This document shows, one piece after another, positions 48,001 through 58,296 of a stretch of DNA of 64,000 bases. Source of the DNA: Streptococcus sp. SN-1 (GTDB lineage: Bacteria > Bacillota > Bacilli > Lactobacillales > Streptococcaceae); NCBI RefSeq assembly GCF_041154385.1, contig NZ_AP028929.1:558001-622000 (forward strand), in the 5' to 3' direction. Below the pieces are notes generated by a model. It did not search any database. It was given only the letters and a program-made list of their open reading frames with translations, and had not been told where the DNA came from. The first letter of the stretch is position 1. Every line of letters begins with the position of its first letter. The position numbers were made by a program, and so were the translations under genes.

Positions 48001-51000
48001 TATCGACTTCCAAGACTGGACAACTAATGATGATACGTTTGATAAAGTGGTATCTCCAACTATCGCAGGTTATACAGCGGATAAATCAGAAATCCCAGCT
48101 GTAAGTGGAGTGAAGGCTAAAGATCAAGACCGTGTTGAAACAGTTACTTATCGTAAGGATGCCCAAAAAGCTGTTATCCGTTATGTAAGTACTAACGGTA
48201 ACCGCGTTCTCACAACAGATGAAGTGACAGGTAAGTCAGGTGAAGCCATTGCCTACAGCACAACAAGTCAAATCACAGAATTCAAGAAACAAGGTTATAA
48301 GCTTGTCAGCGATGAATTCACAGCAGGTGGTGCGAAGGTTTATGACTACGATACAGCACGTGACCAAGTCTACACTGTAACCCTTTCAGAACGTGTTGAA
48401 CCAGTTAACCCAGATAACCCAACTCCACAACCAAACACCCCAGTCAATCCAGGACAACCAGATAGCCCACGTTGGCCAGGAACAGTTGAAAACTTGGATA
48501 ACAAGGAAAGTGTTAGCCGTACCATCCATTATGTTTACGAAGATGGAAGCAAGGCTAAGGATGATGTGGTTGAAACACTGAATTTCAAACGTTGGAGCAA
48601 TGTCAACTTGGTAACAGGTCATATCGACTTCCAAGACTGGACAACTAATGATGATACGTTTGATAAAGTGGTATCTCCAACTATCGCAGGTTATACAGCG
48701 GATAAATCAGAAATCCCAGCTGTAAGTGGAGTGAAGGCTAAAGATCAAGACCGTGTTGAAACAGTTACTTATCGTAAGGATGCCCAAAAAGCTGTTATCC
48801 GTTATGTAAGTACTAACGGTAACCGCGTTCTCACAACAGATGAAGTGACAGGTAAGTCAGGTGAAGCCATTGCCTACAGCACAACAAGTCAAATCACAGA
48901 ATTCAAGAAACAAGGTTATAAGCTTGTCAGCGATGAATTCACAGCAGGTGGTGCGAAGGTTTATGACTACGATACAGCACGTGACCAAGTCTACACTGTA
49001 ACCCTTTCAGAACGTGTTGAACCAGTTAACCCAGATAACCCAACTCCACAACCAAACACCCCAGTCAATCCAGGACAACCAGATAGCCCACGTTGGCCAG
49101 GAACAGTTGAAAACTTGGATAACAAGGAAAGTGTTAGCCGTACCATCCATTACGTTTACGAAGATGGAAGCAAGGCTAAGGATGATGTGGTTGAAACACT
49201 GAATTTCAAACGTTGGAGTCGTATTAACCTAGTGACTGGTCAAATTTTCTTCCAAGACTGGACAACTAATGATGATACGTTTGATAAAGTGGTATCACCA
49301 ACTATCGCAGGTTACACAGCGGATAAATCAGAAATCCCAGCTGTAAGTGGAGTGAAGGCTAAAGACCAAGACCGTGTTGAAACAGTCACTTATCGTAAGG
49401 ATGCCCAAAAAGCTGTTATCCGTTATGTAAGCACTAACGGTAACCGTGTTCTCACAACAGATGAAGTGACAGGTAAGTCAGGTGAAGCCATTGCCTACAG
49501 CACAACAAGTCAAATCACAGAATTCAAGAAACAAGGCTATAACCTTGTCAGCGATGAATTCACATCAGGTGGTGCGAAGGTTTATGACTACGATACAGCA
49601 CGTGACCAAGTCTACACTGTAACCCTTTCAGAACGTGTTGAACCAGTTAACCCAGATAACCCAACTCCACAACCAAACACCCCAGTCAATCCAGGACAAC
49701 CAGATAGCCCACGTTGGCCAGGAACAGTTGAAAACTTGGATAACAAGGAAAGTGTTAGCCGTACCATCCATTATGTTTACGAAGATGGAAGCAAGGCTAA
49801 GGATGATGTGGTTGAAACACTGAACTTCAAACGTTGGAGCAATGTCAACTTGGTAACAGGTCATATTGACTTCCAATACTGGACAACCAATGATGATACG
49901 TTTGATAAAGTGGTATCACCAACCATCGCAGGTTACACAGCGGATAAATCAGAAATCCCAGCTGTAAGTGGAGTTCAAGCTAAAGACCAAGACCGTGTTG
50001 AAACAGTCACTTATCGTAAGGATGCCCAAAAAGCTGTTATCCGTTATGTAAGCACTAACGGTAACCGTGTTCTCACAACAGATGAAGTGACAGGTAAGTC
50101 AGGTGAAGCCATTGCCTACAGCACAACAAGTCAAATCACAGAATTCAAGAAACAAGGCTATAATCTTGTCAGCGATGAATTCACATCAGGTGGTGCGAAG
50201 GTTTATGACTACGATACAGCACGTGACCAAGTCTACACTGTAACCCTTTCAGAACGTGTTGAACCAGTTAACCCAGATAACCCAACTCCACAACCAAACA
50301 CCCCAGTCAATCCAGGACAACCAGATAGCCCACGTTGGCCAGCTAGTGTCCATGATTTGGATAACAAGGAAAGTGTTAGCCGTACCATCCATTATGTTTA
50401 CGAAGATGGAAGCAAGGCTAAGGATGATGTGGTTGAAACACTGAACTTCAAACGTTGGAGCAATGTCAACTTGGTAACAGGTCATATTGACTTCCAAGAC
50501 TGGACAACCAATGATGATACGTTTGATAAAGTGGTATCACCAACTATCGCAGGTTACACAGCGGATAAATCAGAAATCCCAGCTGTAAGTGGAGTGAAGG
50601 CTAAAGATCAAGACCGTGTTGAAACAGTTACTTATCGTAAGGATGCCCAAAAAGCTGTTATCCGTTATGTAAGTACTAACGGTAACCGCGTTCTCACAAC
50701 AGATGAAGTGACAGGTAAGTCAGGTGAAGCCATTGCCTACAGCACAACAAGTCAAATCACAGAATTCAAGAAACAAGGTTATAAGCTTGTCAGCGATGAA
50801 TTCACAGCAGGTGGTGCGAAGGTTTATGACTACGATACAGCACGTGACCAAGTCTACACTGTAACCCTTTCAGAACGTATCGAACGTGTAACACCGAAAG
50901 ATCCTAAACCACAACCCAACACCCCAGTCAATCCGGGACAACCAAATACACCAAATTGGCCAGGCACTGTTGAGAGAATGGAGAAATTGACTCAAACAAT

Positions 51001-53200
51001 AAGTCGCCGTATTAACTTCCGTTACCTTAAAAATGGAAAAGCTGCATATGGAACAATTGATCAACATATCAGCTATGAAAGAAATGCTCTTGTGAATTTG
51101 GTATCTGGTGATATCCATTATGAACAATGGAAGATTACTGGAATTAAGAACCAAGATGTTGTAGCTCCAGTAGCATCTCAACCATCAGTTACGAATAATG
51201 GTGAATCAAGAGTTGCTAGATCATCTAGAAGCAGACGAGCTTTGTCAGAAGTAGCTCCAGTTTCAGAGAATCTTTTAGCTACACAAGTTAATAATTCTCA
51301 AGTGTCTCCAGTAGGCTTAACTGTGACTGAAAATGGTGAGCGTTCTGTACGCCGTTCATCTAGAGGTAAGCGCGCTGCTGCAGCAAAACCAGATAGTTCA
51401 ACTAATTCAGAAGCAAATTCATCCGTGAATGCAGTGTTCAAAGCTGTACGAACTCCTGTTACACCAAAATTTTATGCTACTGTAAATAAAGTAGGAACAA
51501 TGGAGGTTAATCCAAATTCTCCTCAAGATACAGAAGTTAATGTTGACTTGAAAGAAATGGGACGTATTGTAGCAGTCAATAATAAAGGACAATATATCAA
51601 TAAACAAGGAGAGGTTGTACAAAACATTGAAGACGCTCTCTATAAGTACTATGATAATGATCCAAACGATGCAACAAAAGCAGCAGAAACAAAAATTCCT
51701 GAAGCTCCAAAATTCCATGTATTAAATAATGAGCAACCAACTGTTTGGGGATATAATATTGTTGACAAGACAATCGAACCAAATGACGAATCTGATCCTG
51801 ATCGCATCGGAAAAGATACCTTTGTAACATATAACGAAATTATTGATTCATTAACTAAGGAAACTGAACAAACTGTAAACTTTACTGGGGCAGGTTCTGC
51901 AACTCCTAAAGATAATGTGCAAAATGATTTTGTCTTCAAGGGATCATATAATGAAGCGACTAAAGAAACAACTTGGGAAAATAAGGACCATACCTATGGA
52001 ACAGTTAAAGTACCAGTTGTGACAGGGTATTTCGCTGATAAAGCAGAAGCTGGTGCTAAGACAGTTACGCCAGATTTACCAAAAGCAACAGATACAGTTA
52101 CCTATAAAGCTTTGGGTAAAATCATTCCAGTAGATGCTTCTGGAAATGTAATTGCAAATGCTCCTCAACCCCAATACCTGAATGATGCAAATGATCCTCG
52201 TAAAGCTGGAGAAACAGCAGTACCTGAAATTGTAGGCTACAAACCAGAGCGTACAAGTGTTACACCTGAAAACCCAGGTGAAGATACAAAGGTAACTTAC
52301 GTCAAGACAGAACAAGTTGCAGTTGTTCGTTACATAGATGTTGATAACAAGGATGAAGTCGTTCATACAGACAATATTACTGGTAAATCAGGAGAAAAGA
52401 TCGCCTATACGACAGAAACTGTTTTGAAATCGTTGCTTGAAAAAGGGTACTTATTACAGGAAGATGGTTTCCCTGCAGATGCAACTTTTGATACAGATGA
52501 AACAAAAGTTCAAGAATATACAGTCCTATTGAAACATAAGATCACTGTTAAAAAAGATACTCCAAAACTTGTGGAAAGAACGATTCATTATGTATTTGAA
52601 GATGGTACAAAAGCAAGTGAAGATCATCATGATCAAGTAAGCTTTTCACGTATGTTAAGTATCGATAATGTAACAGGTAAGGCTACAAGTACATCTTGGG
52701 TTTCTGAAGATGGAGTGACAAGTTTTGACGAAGTGGTATCTCCAAGCATTGCAGGATACAATCCTGATCTTGCTAAAGTGGCTGCGGTTCAAGGAATTAC
52801 AGCAGAAACTGGAAATCAGGTTGTAACTGTAACTTATAGAAATGTTCAACCAATTCCACAAGTTACCCCAACTCCAATTCCGACTCCAACCCCAACTCCA
52901 CAAGTTACGCCGGATCCAGTACCGACCCCAACTCCGGTTCCAACTCCAACCCCGGTACCGACCCCAACTCCAATTCCGACTCCAACCCCAACTCCACAAG
53001 TTACGCCAACTCCAGTTCCAACCTCTACCCCAGCTCCAAAAGTGCCATCAGCAGTTCCAACTCCAAACTCAGCTCCAAAAGAGGAGGAAAAAGAACTTCC
53101 AAAAACTGCGGGTCACTCTTCTGGTATGGCTCAAGTTCTAGGAGTACTTGGCCTATTTACTGGATTCAGTTTAGTTGGAAAAGCAAAAAGAGATGAATAA
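45008..53200 (+). CDS. Giant YSIRK/MucBP-repeat cell-wall adhesin (2730 aa)
   Basis: YSIRK at residues 18-22 with FGAAS marks the septal-type signal peptide, cleaved near 50. After a Lys/Glu/Ala-rich helical stalk comes an RRRKRA cluster (about 284) and a unique module. Seven full copies of a 207-aa repeat (432-1880) follow, plus a partial eighth. Each combines a MucBP-like domain ([20 protein letters not shown]) and a Muc_B2-like domain ([20 protein letters not shown]). A diverged second half reuses the first module after another basic cluster. A (T/P)-rich wall-spanning tail leads to LPKTAG (2697), a hydrophobic helix and KAKRDE. The likely role is binding mucin-type glycans on the host surface. 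ATG follows TAGGAG. Confidence 0.93.
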   Translation: MKHSHKKSFDWYSMQQRYSIRKYHFGAASVLLGTALVLGTAANAQAVQAEEQHPEATNSVSVDKVDEATKTAEVSTPKKETTYAAPTVANPVEVTPAKSEDAKAPAEKVEEAKSQKEEVPSNNAVDKTKLSTALLRAEKLELKLYTEDSVKRLQTSIQSAKGLLNKADVAESELSQAESDLQAAVIALELRGSTTSKAADKVEVVSKIESAEKRNAESKVAEKTSEVDKESVEKDKTALKPVKGLRVEDAKANIKGGWNIPLDQEASLRLKSAIEAHAAQGSSRRRKRAIGDLDYTFKKVMTPVNPGFYADAKSVDELTVNPDYINETVVNVWYKDLGYINLVDKDGHYINSNGEVVENKEDAIRRQYKNDFNDTTRADVTEIPQAPVGWKISDNQSIRGYDAETKTIDPNDDSDLDAVGKDSNVVIEKENQKAVIRYVSTNGNRVLTTDEVTGKSGEAIAYSTASQITEFKKQGYNLVSDEFTAGGAKVYDYDTARDQVYTVTLSERVEPVNPDNPTPQPNTPVDPGQPDSPRWPGTVENLDNKESVSRTIHYVYEDGSKAKDDVVETLNFKRWSNVNLVTGHIDFQDWTTNDDTFDKVVSPTIAGYTADKSEIPAVSGVKAKDQDRVETVTYRKDAQKAVIRYVSTNGNRVLTTDEVTGKSGEAIAYSTTSQITEFKKQGYKLVSDEFTAGGAKVYDYDTARDQVYTVTLSERVEPVNPDNPTPQPNTPVNPGQPDSPRWPGTVENLDNKESVSRTIHYVYEDGSKAKDDVVETLNFKRWSNVNLVTGHIDFQDWTTNDDTFDKVVSPTIAGYTADKSEIPAVSGVKAKDQDRVETVTYRKDAQKAVIRYVSTNGNRVLTTDEVTGKSGEAIAYSTTSQITEFKKQGYKLVSDEFTAGGAKVYDYDTARDQVYTVTLSERVEPVNPDNPTPQPNTPVNPGQPDSPRWPGTVENLDNKESVSRTIHYVYEDGSKAKDDVVETLNFKRWSNVNLVTGHIDFQDWTTNDDTFDKVVSPTIAGYTADKSEIPAVSGVKAKDQDRVETVTYRKDAQKAVIRYVSTNGNRVLTTDEVTGKSGEAIAYSTTSQITEFKKQGYKLVSDEFTAGGAKVYDYDTARDQVYTVTLSERVEPVNPDNPTPQPNTPVNPGQPDSPRWPGTVENLDNKESVSRTIHYVYEDGSKAKDDVVETLNFKRWSNVNLVTGHIDFQDWTTNDDTFDKVVSPTIAGYTADKSEIPAVSGVKAKDQDRVETVTYRKDAQKAVIRYVSTNGNRVLTTDEVTGKSGEAIAYSTTSQITEFKKQGYKLVSDEFTAGGAKVYDYDTARDQVYTVTLSERVEPVNPDNPTPQPNTPVNPGQPDSPRWPGTVENLDNKESVSRTIHYVYEDGSKAKDDVVETLNFKRWSRINLVTGQIFFQDWTTNDDTFDKVVSPTIAGYTADKSEIPAVSGVKAKDQDRVETVTYRKDAQKAVIRYVSTNGNRVLTTDEVTGKSGEAIAYSTTSQITEFKKQGYNLVSDEFTSGGAKVYDYDTARDQVYTVTLSERVEPVNPDNPTPQPNTPVNPGQPDSPRWPGTVENLDNKESVSRTIHYVYEDGSKAKDDVVETLNFKRWSNVNLVTGHIDFQYWTTNDDTFDKVVSPTIAGYTADKSEIPAVSGVQAKDQDRVETVTYRKDAQKAVIRYVSTNGNRVLTTDEVTGKSGEAIAYSTTSQITEFKKQGYNLVSDEFTSGGAKVYDYDTARDQVYTVTLSERVEPVNPDNPTPQPNTPVNPGQPDSPRWPASVHDLDNKESVSRTIHYVYEDGSKAKDDVVETLNFKRWSNVNLVTGHIDFQDWTTNDDTFDKVVSPTIAGYTADKSEIPAVSGVKAKDQDRVETVTYRKDAQKAVIRYVSTNGNRVLTTDEVTGKSGEAIAYSTTSQITEFKKQGYKLVSDEFTAGGAKVYDYDTARDQVYTVTLSERIERVTPKDPKPQPNTPVNPGQPNTPNWPGTVERMEKLTQTISRRINFRYLKNGKAAYGTIDQHISYERNALVNLVSGDIHYEQWKITGIKNQDVVAPVASQPSVTNNGESRVARSSRSRRALSEVAPVSENLLATQVNNSQVSPVGLTVTENGERSVRRSSRGKRAAAAKPDSSTNSEANSSVNAVFKAVRTPVTPKFYATVNKVGTMEVNPNSPQDTEVNVDLKEMGRIVAVNNKGQYINKQGEVVQNIEDALYKYYDNDPNDATKAAETKIPEAPKFHVLNNEQPTVWGYNIVDKTIEPNDESDPDRIGKDTFVTYNEIIDSLTKETEQTVNFTGAGSATPKDNVQNDFVFKGSYNEATKETTWENKDHTYGTVKVPVVTGYFADKAEAGAKTVTPDLPKATDTVTYKALGKIIPVDASGNVIANAPQPQYLNDANDPRKAGETAVPEIVGYKPERTSVTPENPGEDTKVTYVKTEQVAVVRYIDVDNKDEVVHTDNITGKSGEKIAYTTETVLKSLLEKGYLLQEDGFPADATFDTDETKVQEYTVLLKHKITVKKDTPKLVERTIHYVFEDGTKASEDHHDQVSFSRMLSIDNVTGKATSTSWVSEDGVTSFDEVVSPSIAGYNPDLAKVAAVQGITAETGNQVVTVTYRNVQPIPQVTPTPIPTPTPTPQVTPDPVPTPTPVPTPTPVPTPTPIPTPTPTPQVTPTPVPTSTPAPKVPSAVPTPNSAPKEEEKELPKTAGHSSGMAQVLGVLGLFTGFSLVGKAKRDE
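46301..50880 (+). repeat. 621-bp tandem coding repeats (7 full copies plus a partial eighth)
   Basis: Units start at 46301, 46922, 47543, 48164, 48785, 49406 and 50027; a partial unit runs from 50648 until the sequence diverges near 50880. Units 3 and 4 look identical by eye. Others differ in short patches: [11 protein letters not shown] in unit 5, QYW in unit 6, PASVHDL in unit 7, [12 protein letters not shown] in units 6 and 7. Confidence 0.95.
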
Positions 53201-53203
53201 AAT
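53175..53203 (+). promoter_or_regulatory. Candidate promoter of the second surface-protein gene
   Basis: TTGGAA (53175-53180), 17-nt spacer, TAAAAT (53198-53203), within the last codons and stop of the first adhesin gene. Confidence 0.45.
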
Positions 53204-53248
53204 CAAAATAAAACTCTAGACAACAAAATATTGGAAGTGTAGTGTTTT

Positions 53249-53297
53249 AGGGAGTGAGAATGTATGTCAATACAGCATCAATTCCACTCCCTTTTTT
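53249..53297 (+). terminator. Terminator in front of the second surface-protein gene
   Basis: AGGGAGTG pairs with CACTCCCT around a long loop and is followed by T6. It ends 26 nt before the next start codon, so it either terminates the first adhesin mRNA or attenuates the second. Confidence 0.75.
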
Positions 53298-53323
53298 ATC
53301 ATAAAAAGTTAGAGAGAAAATAT

Positions 53324-56300
53324 ATGTATTCAAGAGTAAAACGGAATCAAATGAATAAGGTAAACAAGTATTCCATTAGAAAATCAAGTTTTGGTGCAGT
53401 ATCTGTTGCTGTAGCTGCCTTGATGGTTTTTGGTACTTATTCAAATGTGAGTGCAGATGAACAGAAAGTAGATTCACATCGCACTGAAAAAGAAGAACAA
53501 AAAGTCTCTGAAAAACCAGAAGAGACCAAGCAAGAGAAATCTGAGGAAAAAATAGCAGAATTACCTTCAACTCTTCAAGCTCCAGTTTTGGAAAAAGAAG
53601 AATTAGATATCAATGCCCTTCTAAAGAAGGAAGCAGAGTCTAAAGTGGCAGCTGAGACAAAAATTTCTGACTCAAAAGAATTCACTTTTAAAGAAGTTAA
53701 GTCTAGTGAAGAAAAAACTACCTCACCTACTTCAAGTGAGAAGGTAAAAGAAGAAAAATCAGTCGAAAAAACTACCTTGGAACAGGTTGTATCAGAAGCA
53801 GAAGTTTTAAATCAAGTTGCTGTTCGTTATGCTCAAGAAGCAGATCGTAAAGTTGAAGAAAAAGCCTTGGTTCAAGAAGCTGTTAAGGCAGCAACAATTC
53901 AGATTTCACAATCAAAATCCTTGCTGAAAGATTCATCTGTTAGTGTAGAAAATCTTAAGACTCAATTAAATCAACTGTATTCAGCTATTGAAACAGTTTA
54001 TACTGAGTTGCAACGTGCAGGACACGGCAAGAAAATTAGCGCTAGTCTATCGCCAACTCAAATACAGGATGTAGCTATCGATAATGGAAATATTATTGCC
54101 AGTGGTACAATCGACATGGCCGACCGTGTGACTTCAACAGGTATTGCTGATTATCGTTTCCAATTAAAATTTAAAAATGGTGCCTATCATAAGGGGGATA
54201 TCTTCACAATTGGCTTGAAGGAATTACCACAAGACAATAATCTTCCTCAAAAATTGGTTGCTGAAGGTAAAGTATTTGCAGAACGAGTGAGTCTGATTCA
54301 GAAAAATGATAATGCCAAAGCTGGAAGCCTTTCATACTGGGCTTCACGTGGAGATCGTGACGTTGCTTTGGACACTAAAGAATCATGGGATTTAGTTGAC
54401 AAAGGAAGTCATATTGAAGCAACATACCGTTTCACTGACGAAATTGAACGCTTAGACGATGTTACTTTTGAACTTCAATACAGAGGTGGAATTCGTTATC
54501 CTAGAGTGAATGTGGATAAGTCTGTAACTGGTGTTATCTCAGTTAATGGTCAAAATGTAGTCACTAAGAATTACACTGTGATTAAAACAGATATCGGAGC
54601 ACCTAAAGTTTATGATACACCTACTACAGCTAACTTCACAGGTGATGTGATGTTGGATGATGATGGAAGTATCAAGACATACAACAGTACCCTTCGTATC
54701 GGAACATGGAAATCAAACTTTAGTGCAGGGACTCGTTTCACTGTTCGTATTAAAGATACAGAATTCAATAAGTTTGCTACTGTTGGTGAATTTATTGAGC
54801 GTGGTGCCCACAATGTCGAAATGATAAATACTAGCCCTGATACATCAAGAACAAGGGTAAATCGCCATAATGTTATCTTGGAAGCACCTCGTGAAGAGCC
54901 TGGTCAACATGCCAAATTCAAGATTCTTAAGGCAGCAGATAATGAATTAACCTTTGAATTGGTATCTGGAAAGATGTTGGCTGGAAGAACTTATGTATTA
55001 CGTACAAAAGATTTTGGAGTTGATCGTGTTCCGACAAGTCACACAGTTAATTATCTGAATGAAGCTAGAAATGGTTTTAAATCGAATGTTCCAGGGACAT
55101 TGACAGTGGTTGATGCCAAAGGTAAAAATCTTACAGACCAATACGAACAAGCTGCTGATTCTGACTGGAAAATTGCTAACCCAGATATGGTTAGAACAGA
55201 TGGACGCCTTGTATATGGAGATGTAGCTGTTCGCTTCGTTGATACTCAAGGGAAAATGCTTCTTCCTGCCATTGCAGCGGTGGAAAATGGAGGTATCCTT
55301 CAAGACAAATTCACTACTGTAAGACCATCTACCAAAATTGATACTAGCTATGTAGCTACTTTGGAGAGAAATACAACTGAGACAGAAGTTCAAGAAAACA
55401 AAGGAATTCAAACAACATCTATCACAGCACCTTATCTATTACATTCACCAAATGGTAAATATTATGTCTTCAAAGAGTACGCACAGAATGATCGTTTTTA
55501 TAGTAATACGAAGACATCTGGTACGATTACACGAGCTCAAGCCAACGTGGTAGCTGTGTACGAAGAAGCTAAATTTGGTAAAGTTGATATTCAATATCGT
55601 GATAAAACAAGTCAAGCTATTTTAGAAACATTCAATACACCACATGATAAGAGTTCAAATCTCATTAACTTGTTGGGAAATAACTATGATGTGACTGCTA
55701 AAGTTCCTGAGCGTTTCGAAAAAGATGGTGTGGTATATGTCTTGTCGCAAATACCTGCTAATAGTAAGGGACATTTGACACAGGCTGATATCCATGTTGT
55801 TTATGATTATGTTGCTCAACAAAAGGCGCATGTTAAATACCTTAATCAAACAGAAACAAGTCCTAAAGTTTTAGGAAATGTGGACAGTGTTGTTGGTCTT
55901 CCAGGTGAAACAATTGCTTATAATTCAAAAAATCGTATTAATCAATACCTAAAACAAGGATATGAATTAGTACATGATGGTTTTGCAAATGCTAATGATA
56001 AACGCTTTGACAGTGAAAAACAAACTGATCAAGTATTCTCAGTTCAATTAATCGAAAAAGTTGTGACTGTCACAGCAGATGATCCTAAACCAATTGCTGG
56101 AAATCCATTAGTAGTAGGAGACGCATTGACACCTGTTTGGCCTAAATCTGTTGAAAACTTAGATACACTGAGAAAAATGACTAAGCAGACGATTCACTAC
56201 AAATACCAAAAAGATGGTAAACAAGCTTTCAAAGATGTAGTTCGTTCTGTAGTTTTTGAAAGAGTAGCGAGAGTTAACCTCGTTACTGGTGCAGTTATTT

Positions 56301-57208
56301 ATGATAATTGGAAAATCACAAGAATTGATGATAAACCAGTAGCTGCAGTGGATACGACTGTTCATAAACCAAATGTCACTCCACAAGGAGTAACAACTAT
56401 TGCAGCAACTCCTTCTAGTCTAGGTAATGGAATTTCTATCAAACCAGTTTTGACCGTTCCGAATCCAGTTGTGGCATCATCACCAATTGTTGCAAAACCT
56501 GTCGCGCCAGTTAAACCAGTTGTGTCAACTCCGGCTAAGCCAGCACCTGTAGTTCAACCACAACCGGTAGCACCATCAACACCAGTCAAACCAGTAGTTT
56601 CGACACCAGTAACTCCAGCGCCTGTTGCCACACCACAACCAGTAGCTCCAGTAAAACCAGTAGCACCAGCACCGGTAACACCGGTTAAACCGGCAGTATC
56701 TACTCCAGCTACACCAACACCTGTAGTTCAACCAAAACCGGTAGCGACTACTGATTCAAAACCTAACTTAACTCCAGCTGAAGCCTTGGCTGCAATTAAA
56801 CCAACAGATTTTTCTTCACAAACATCTGTTAATAAGAAAACAGAAACAAAACCTGTTCCTGGTGGAACGGCTACGACTACAACTACAACGACAACCACTG
56901 TTACCTCAAATGCAGCAACAGCGGGTCCAACAACACCAATTGTCACTATCACAACAAATGAAACCGAAACTCATTCAGAGGTGACAAGTGTCATTCATAC
57001 TGGCACTACTAGCCACACGCATGTGGTCGGAGTGGTTACAAAACCAAACGTAATTGTTACTAATCCAAAACCAAGTGTTCAGCCTAAACCGCATTTAACG
57101 AGACCTCATCATGGACCAGTACACCATGTTCCTTCGCGTCCAGGTAAACAAGTTAAACCAATTAGAACTGGACCAGGAACTCGTGGTCATGCTAGAAGAC
57201 ATCGCTAA
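53324..57208 (+). CDS. YSIRK-signal MucBP surface protein lacking an LPXTG signal (about 1294 aa)
   Basis: Start ATG 53324 (MYSRVKRN, like the third surface protein) is chosen over an ATG at 53264 that falls inside the terminator hairpin. YSIRK is at 16-20 and cleavage near 45 after VSA. A Lys/Glu-rich coil (45-240) includes an AIETVYTELQRAGHGKK end shared with the third protein. Then come an adhesin-type beta domain (about 250-650), MucBP-like repeats (VDIQYRDKTSQAILETF; AHVKYLNQTE) and a Muc_B2-like half domain. A Pro/Val-rich segment (APVKPVVSTP type) is followed by a Thr run. The C-terminus is basic and His-rich (RGHARRHR) with no LPXTG, hydrophobic helix or obvious anchor. Confidence 0.88.
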   Translation: MYSRVKRNQMNKVNKYSIRKSSFGAVSVAVAALMVFGTYSNVSADEQKVDSHRTEKEEQKVSEKPEETKQEKSEEKIAELPSTLQAPVLEKEELDINALLKKEAESKVAAETKISDSKEFTFKEVKSSEEKTTSPTSSEKVKEEKSVEKTTLEQVVSEAEVLNQVAVRYAQEADRKVEEKALVQEAVKAATIQISQSKSLLKDSSVSVENLKTQLNQLYSAIETVYTELQRAGHGKKISASLSPTQIQDVAIDNGNIIASGTIDMADRVTSTGIADYRFQLKFKNGAYHKGDIFTIGLKELPQDNNLPQKLVAEGKVFAERVSLIQKNDNAKAGSLSYWASRGDRDVALDTKESWDLVDKGSHIEATYRFTDEIERLDDVTFELQYRGGIRYPRVNVDKSVTGVISVNGQNVVTKNYTVIKTDIGAPKVYDTPTTANFTGDVMLDDDGSIKTYNSTLRIGTWKSNFSAGTRFTVRIKDTEFNKFATVGEFIERGAHNVEMINTSPDTSRTRVNRHNVILEAPREEPGQHAKFKILKAADNELTFELVSGKMLAGRTYVLRTKDFGVDRVPTSHTVNYLNEARNGFKSNVPGTLTVVDAKGKNLTDQYEQAADSDWKIANPDMVRTDGRLVYGDVAVRFVDTQGKMLLPAIAAVENGGILQDKFTTVRPSTKIDTSYVATLERNTTETEVQENKGIQTTSITAPYLLHSPNGKYYVFKEYAQNDRFYSNTKTSGTITRAQANVVAVYEEAKFGKVDIQYRDKTSQAILETFNTPHDKSSNLINLLGNNYDVTAKVPERFEKDGVVYVLSQIPANSKGHLTQADIHVVYDYVAQQKAHVKYLNQTETSPKVLGNVDSVVGLPGETIAYNSKNRINQYLKQGYELVHDGFANANDKRFDSEKQTDQVFSVQLIEKVVTVTADDPKPIAGNPLVVGDALTPVWPKSVENLDTLRKMTKQTIHYKYQKDGKQAFKDVVRSVVFERVARVNLVTGAVIYDNWKITRIDDKPVAAVDTTVHKPNVTPQGVTTIAATPSSLGNGISIKPVLTVPNPVVASSPIVAKPVAPVKPVVSTPAKPAPVVQPQPVAPSTPVKPVVSTPVTPAPVATPQPVAPVKPVAPAPVTPVKPAVSTPATPTPVVQPKPVATTDSKPNLTPAEALAAIKPTDFSSQTSVNKKTETKPVPGGTATTTTTTTTTVTSNAATAGPTTPIVTITTNETETHSEVTSVIHTGTTSHTHVVGVVTKPNVIVTNPKPSVQPKPHLTRPHHGPVHHVPSRPGKQVKPIRTGPGTRGHARRHR

Positions 57209-57259
57209 ATAAAAAAGTGTCAATACAGATTTAACAAGTAGGATAGTACTAAATAGCAC

Positions 57260-57300
57260 AAAAAATGAGCAACTTTTAATTTAAAGTTGCTCATTTTTAT
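57260..57300. terminator. Bidirectional terminator between the second adhesin and the FMN reductase pseudogene
   Basis: AAAATGAGCAACTTT / AAAGTTGCTCATTTTT. Confidence 0.9.
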
Positions 57301-57329
57301 ATTAAGGACTTCTTAAAATTCTCTATTTT

Positions 57330-57878
57330 TTACTGAACTGCTGCAACCAAGTCTTCCGCTTGTTTTTCAAGTGAGTTTAGGACTGTTTCTTCAAGAACCA
57401 ATTTTCCGTCTGCCCAGGCAGAGTCGTTAACACGTGCAGCAGTAAAGTCACCAACGACTTGTGTACGTATGAATGGCAAGAGGTCTTTGTAAATAGCGAA
57501 AAGTTGATCGTGACCTGCATTGGCTACAGATGATACGGTGACAAACTTGTCTTGAAGGGCAGAAGCGCCACGTGTATCAGACAAGTCAAGAGCGCGAGAT
57601 AGCCAGTCAAGCAAGTTTTTCACCGTACCAGGGATAGAGAAGTTATAGACTGGAGAGAAAATCTAGATGGCATCCGCAGCGAGAACTGCTTCACGAGCAG
57701 CAGCTACAGCTGGATGTGTTGGAACTTCCAAATCTTGGCTGAAGAGAGGAAGGGTTGAATAATCAAGGTAGCTAACCTCTGCTTTACCAGCAAGTGCTTT
57801 CTCAGCTTCGAGAGCCATTTGGTGGTTGAAAGAACCTTGACGTAGTGATCCGACGATAAATAATACTTTTTTAGACAT
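57330..57878 (-). pseudogene. NAD(P)H-dependent FMN reductase interrupted by an amber codon
   Basis: The frame runs 182 codons from ATG 57878 (MSKKVLFIVGSLRQGSFNHQ, a flavodoxin-like FMN phosphate loop) to VAAVQ, broken only by TAG at 57663-57665. Around it read ADAI-stop-IFSPVYN, where the family has a residue such as Trp before FSPVYNFSIPGTVKN, so a TGG to TAG change is the simplest cause. The rest is intact (KNLLDWLSRALDLSD). Reading in one frame on both sides argues for a recent nonsense mutation or a sequencing error. It would otherwise encode a quinone/azo/FMN reductase. Confidence 0.88.
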
Positions 57879-57918
57879 GATGTGTCTCCTTTTTCTTAAA
57901 TTTCCGAGAAGTCTCTCG

Positions 57919-57942
57919 TTGTTATAAAATATATTACAACAA
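57919..57942. promoter_or_regulatory. Candidate operator upstream of the FMN reductase gene
   Basis: TTGTTATAA and TTACAACAA are inverted with one mismatch around a 6-nt centre, 41 nt before the start codon. This looks like a MarR/HxlR-type site, but the regulator is unknown. Confidence 0.35.
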
Positions 57943-57959
57943 AACAAAAGGACTTGCAA

Positions 57960-58296
57960 GAAATTTGCTCAGAGTTTATTTGAAAATTATAAAATTGCTG
58001 AAACTCTAGTCAGTTGCCACTGGAAAAGTAAGAACTGTTTTTTGGATTTTAGTTTTCTTTGATTTTATAGGAGTATTCCAATATTCTCTTGTAATATAAT
58101 GACATAAGTGCTAAAATAAACAAGAAAACTAGCAATAGAAACCGCAGAACAGCTATTTTCCGGTATCATTTCATAAATCATTAAAGGAACAATAATGGCA
58201 TTGAAGAATGCTTCTAAAAGGGGTGGAGATCATGTAAGGCAAAGATTAACAAGTGACGGACAAAAGAAATAATAATACACTTGTTAAGGAGAAAAG
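57960..58296. other. Intergenic stretch with a possible degraded membrane-protein fragment
   Basis: On the minus strand about 58065-58215 reads as a hydrophobic frame (EAFFNAIIVPLMIYEMIP, then SFLVYFSTYVIILQ) with no start codon and a stop in front. This could be the tail of a lost permease. The right end holds the AAGGAG ribosome site of the MFS gene. I see nothing else. Confidence 0.3.

Noticed and set aside
46523..50497. Repeated 62- and 82-codon frames at 621-bp intervals on both strands
   Set aside because: Shadow frames of the adhesin repeats in other phases.
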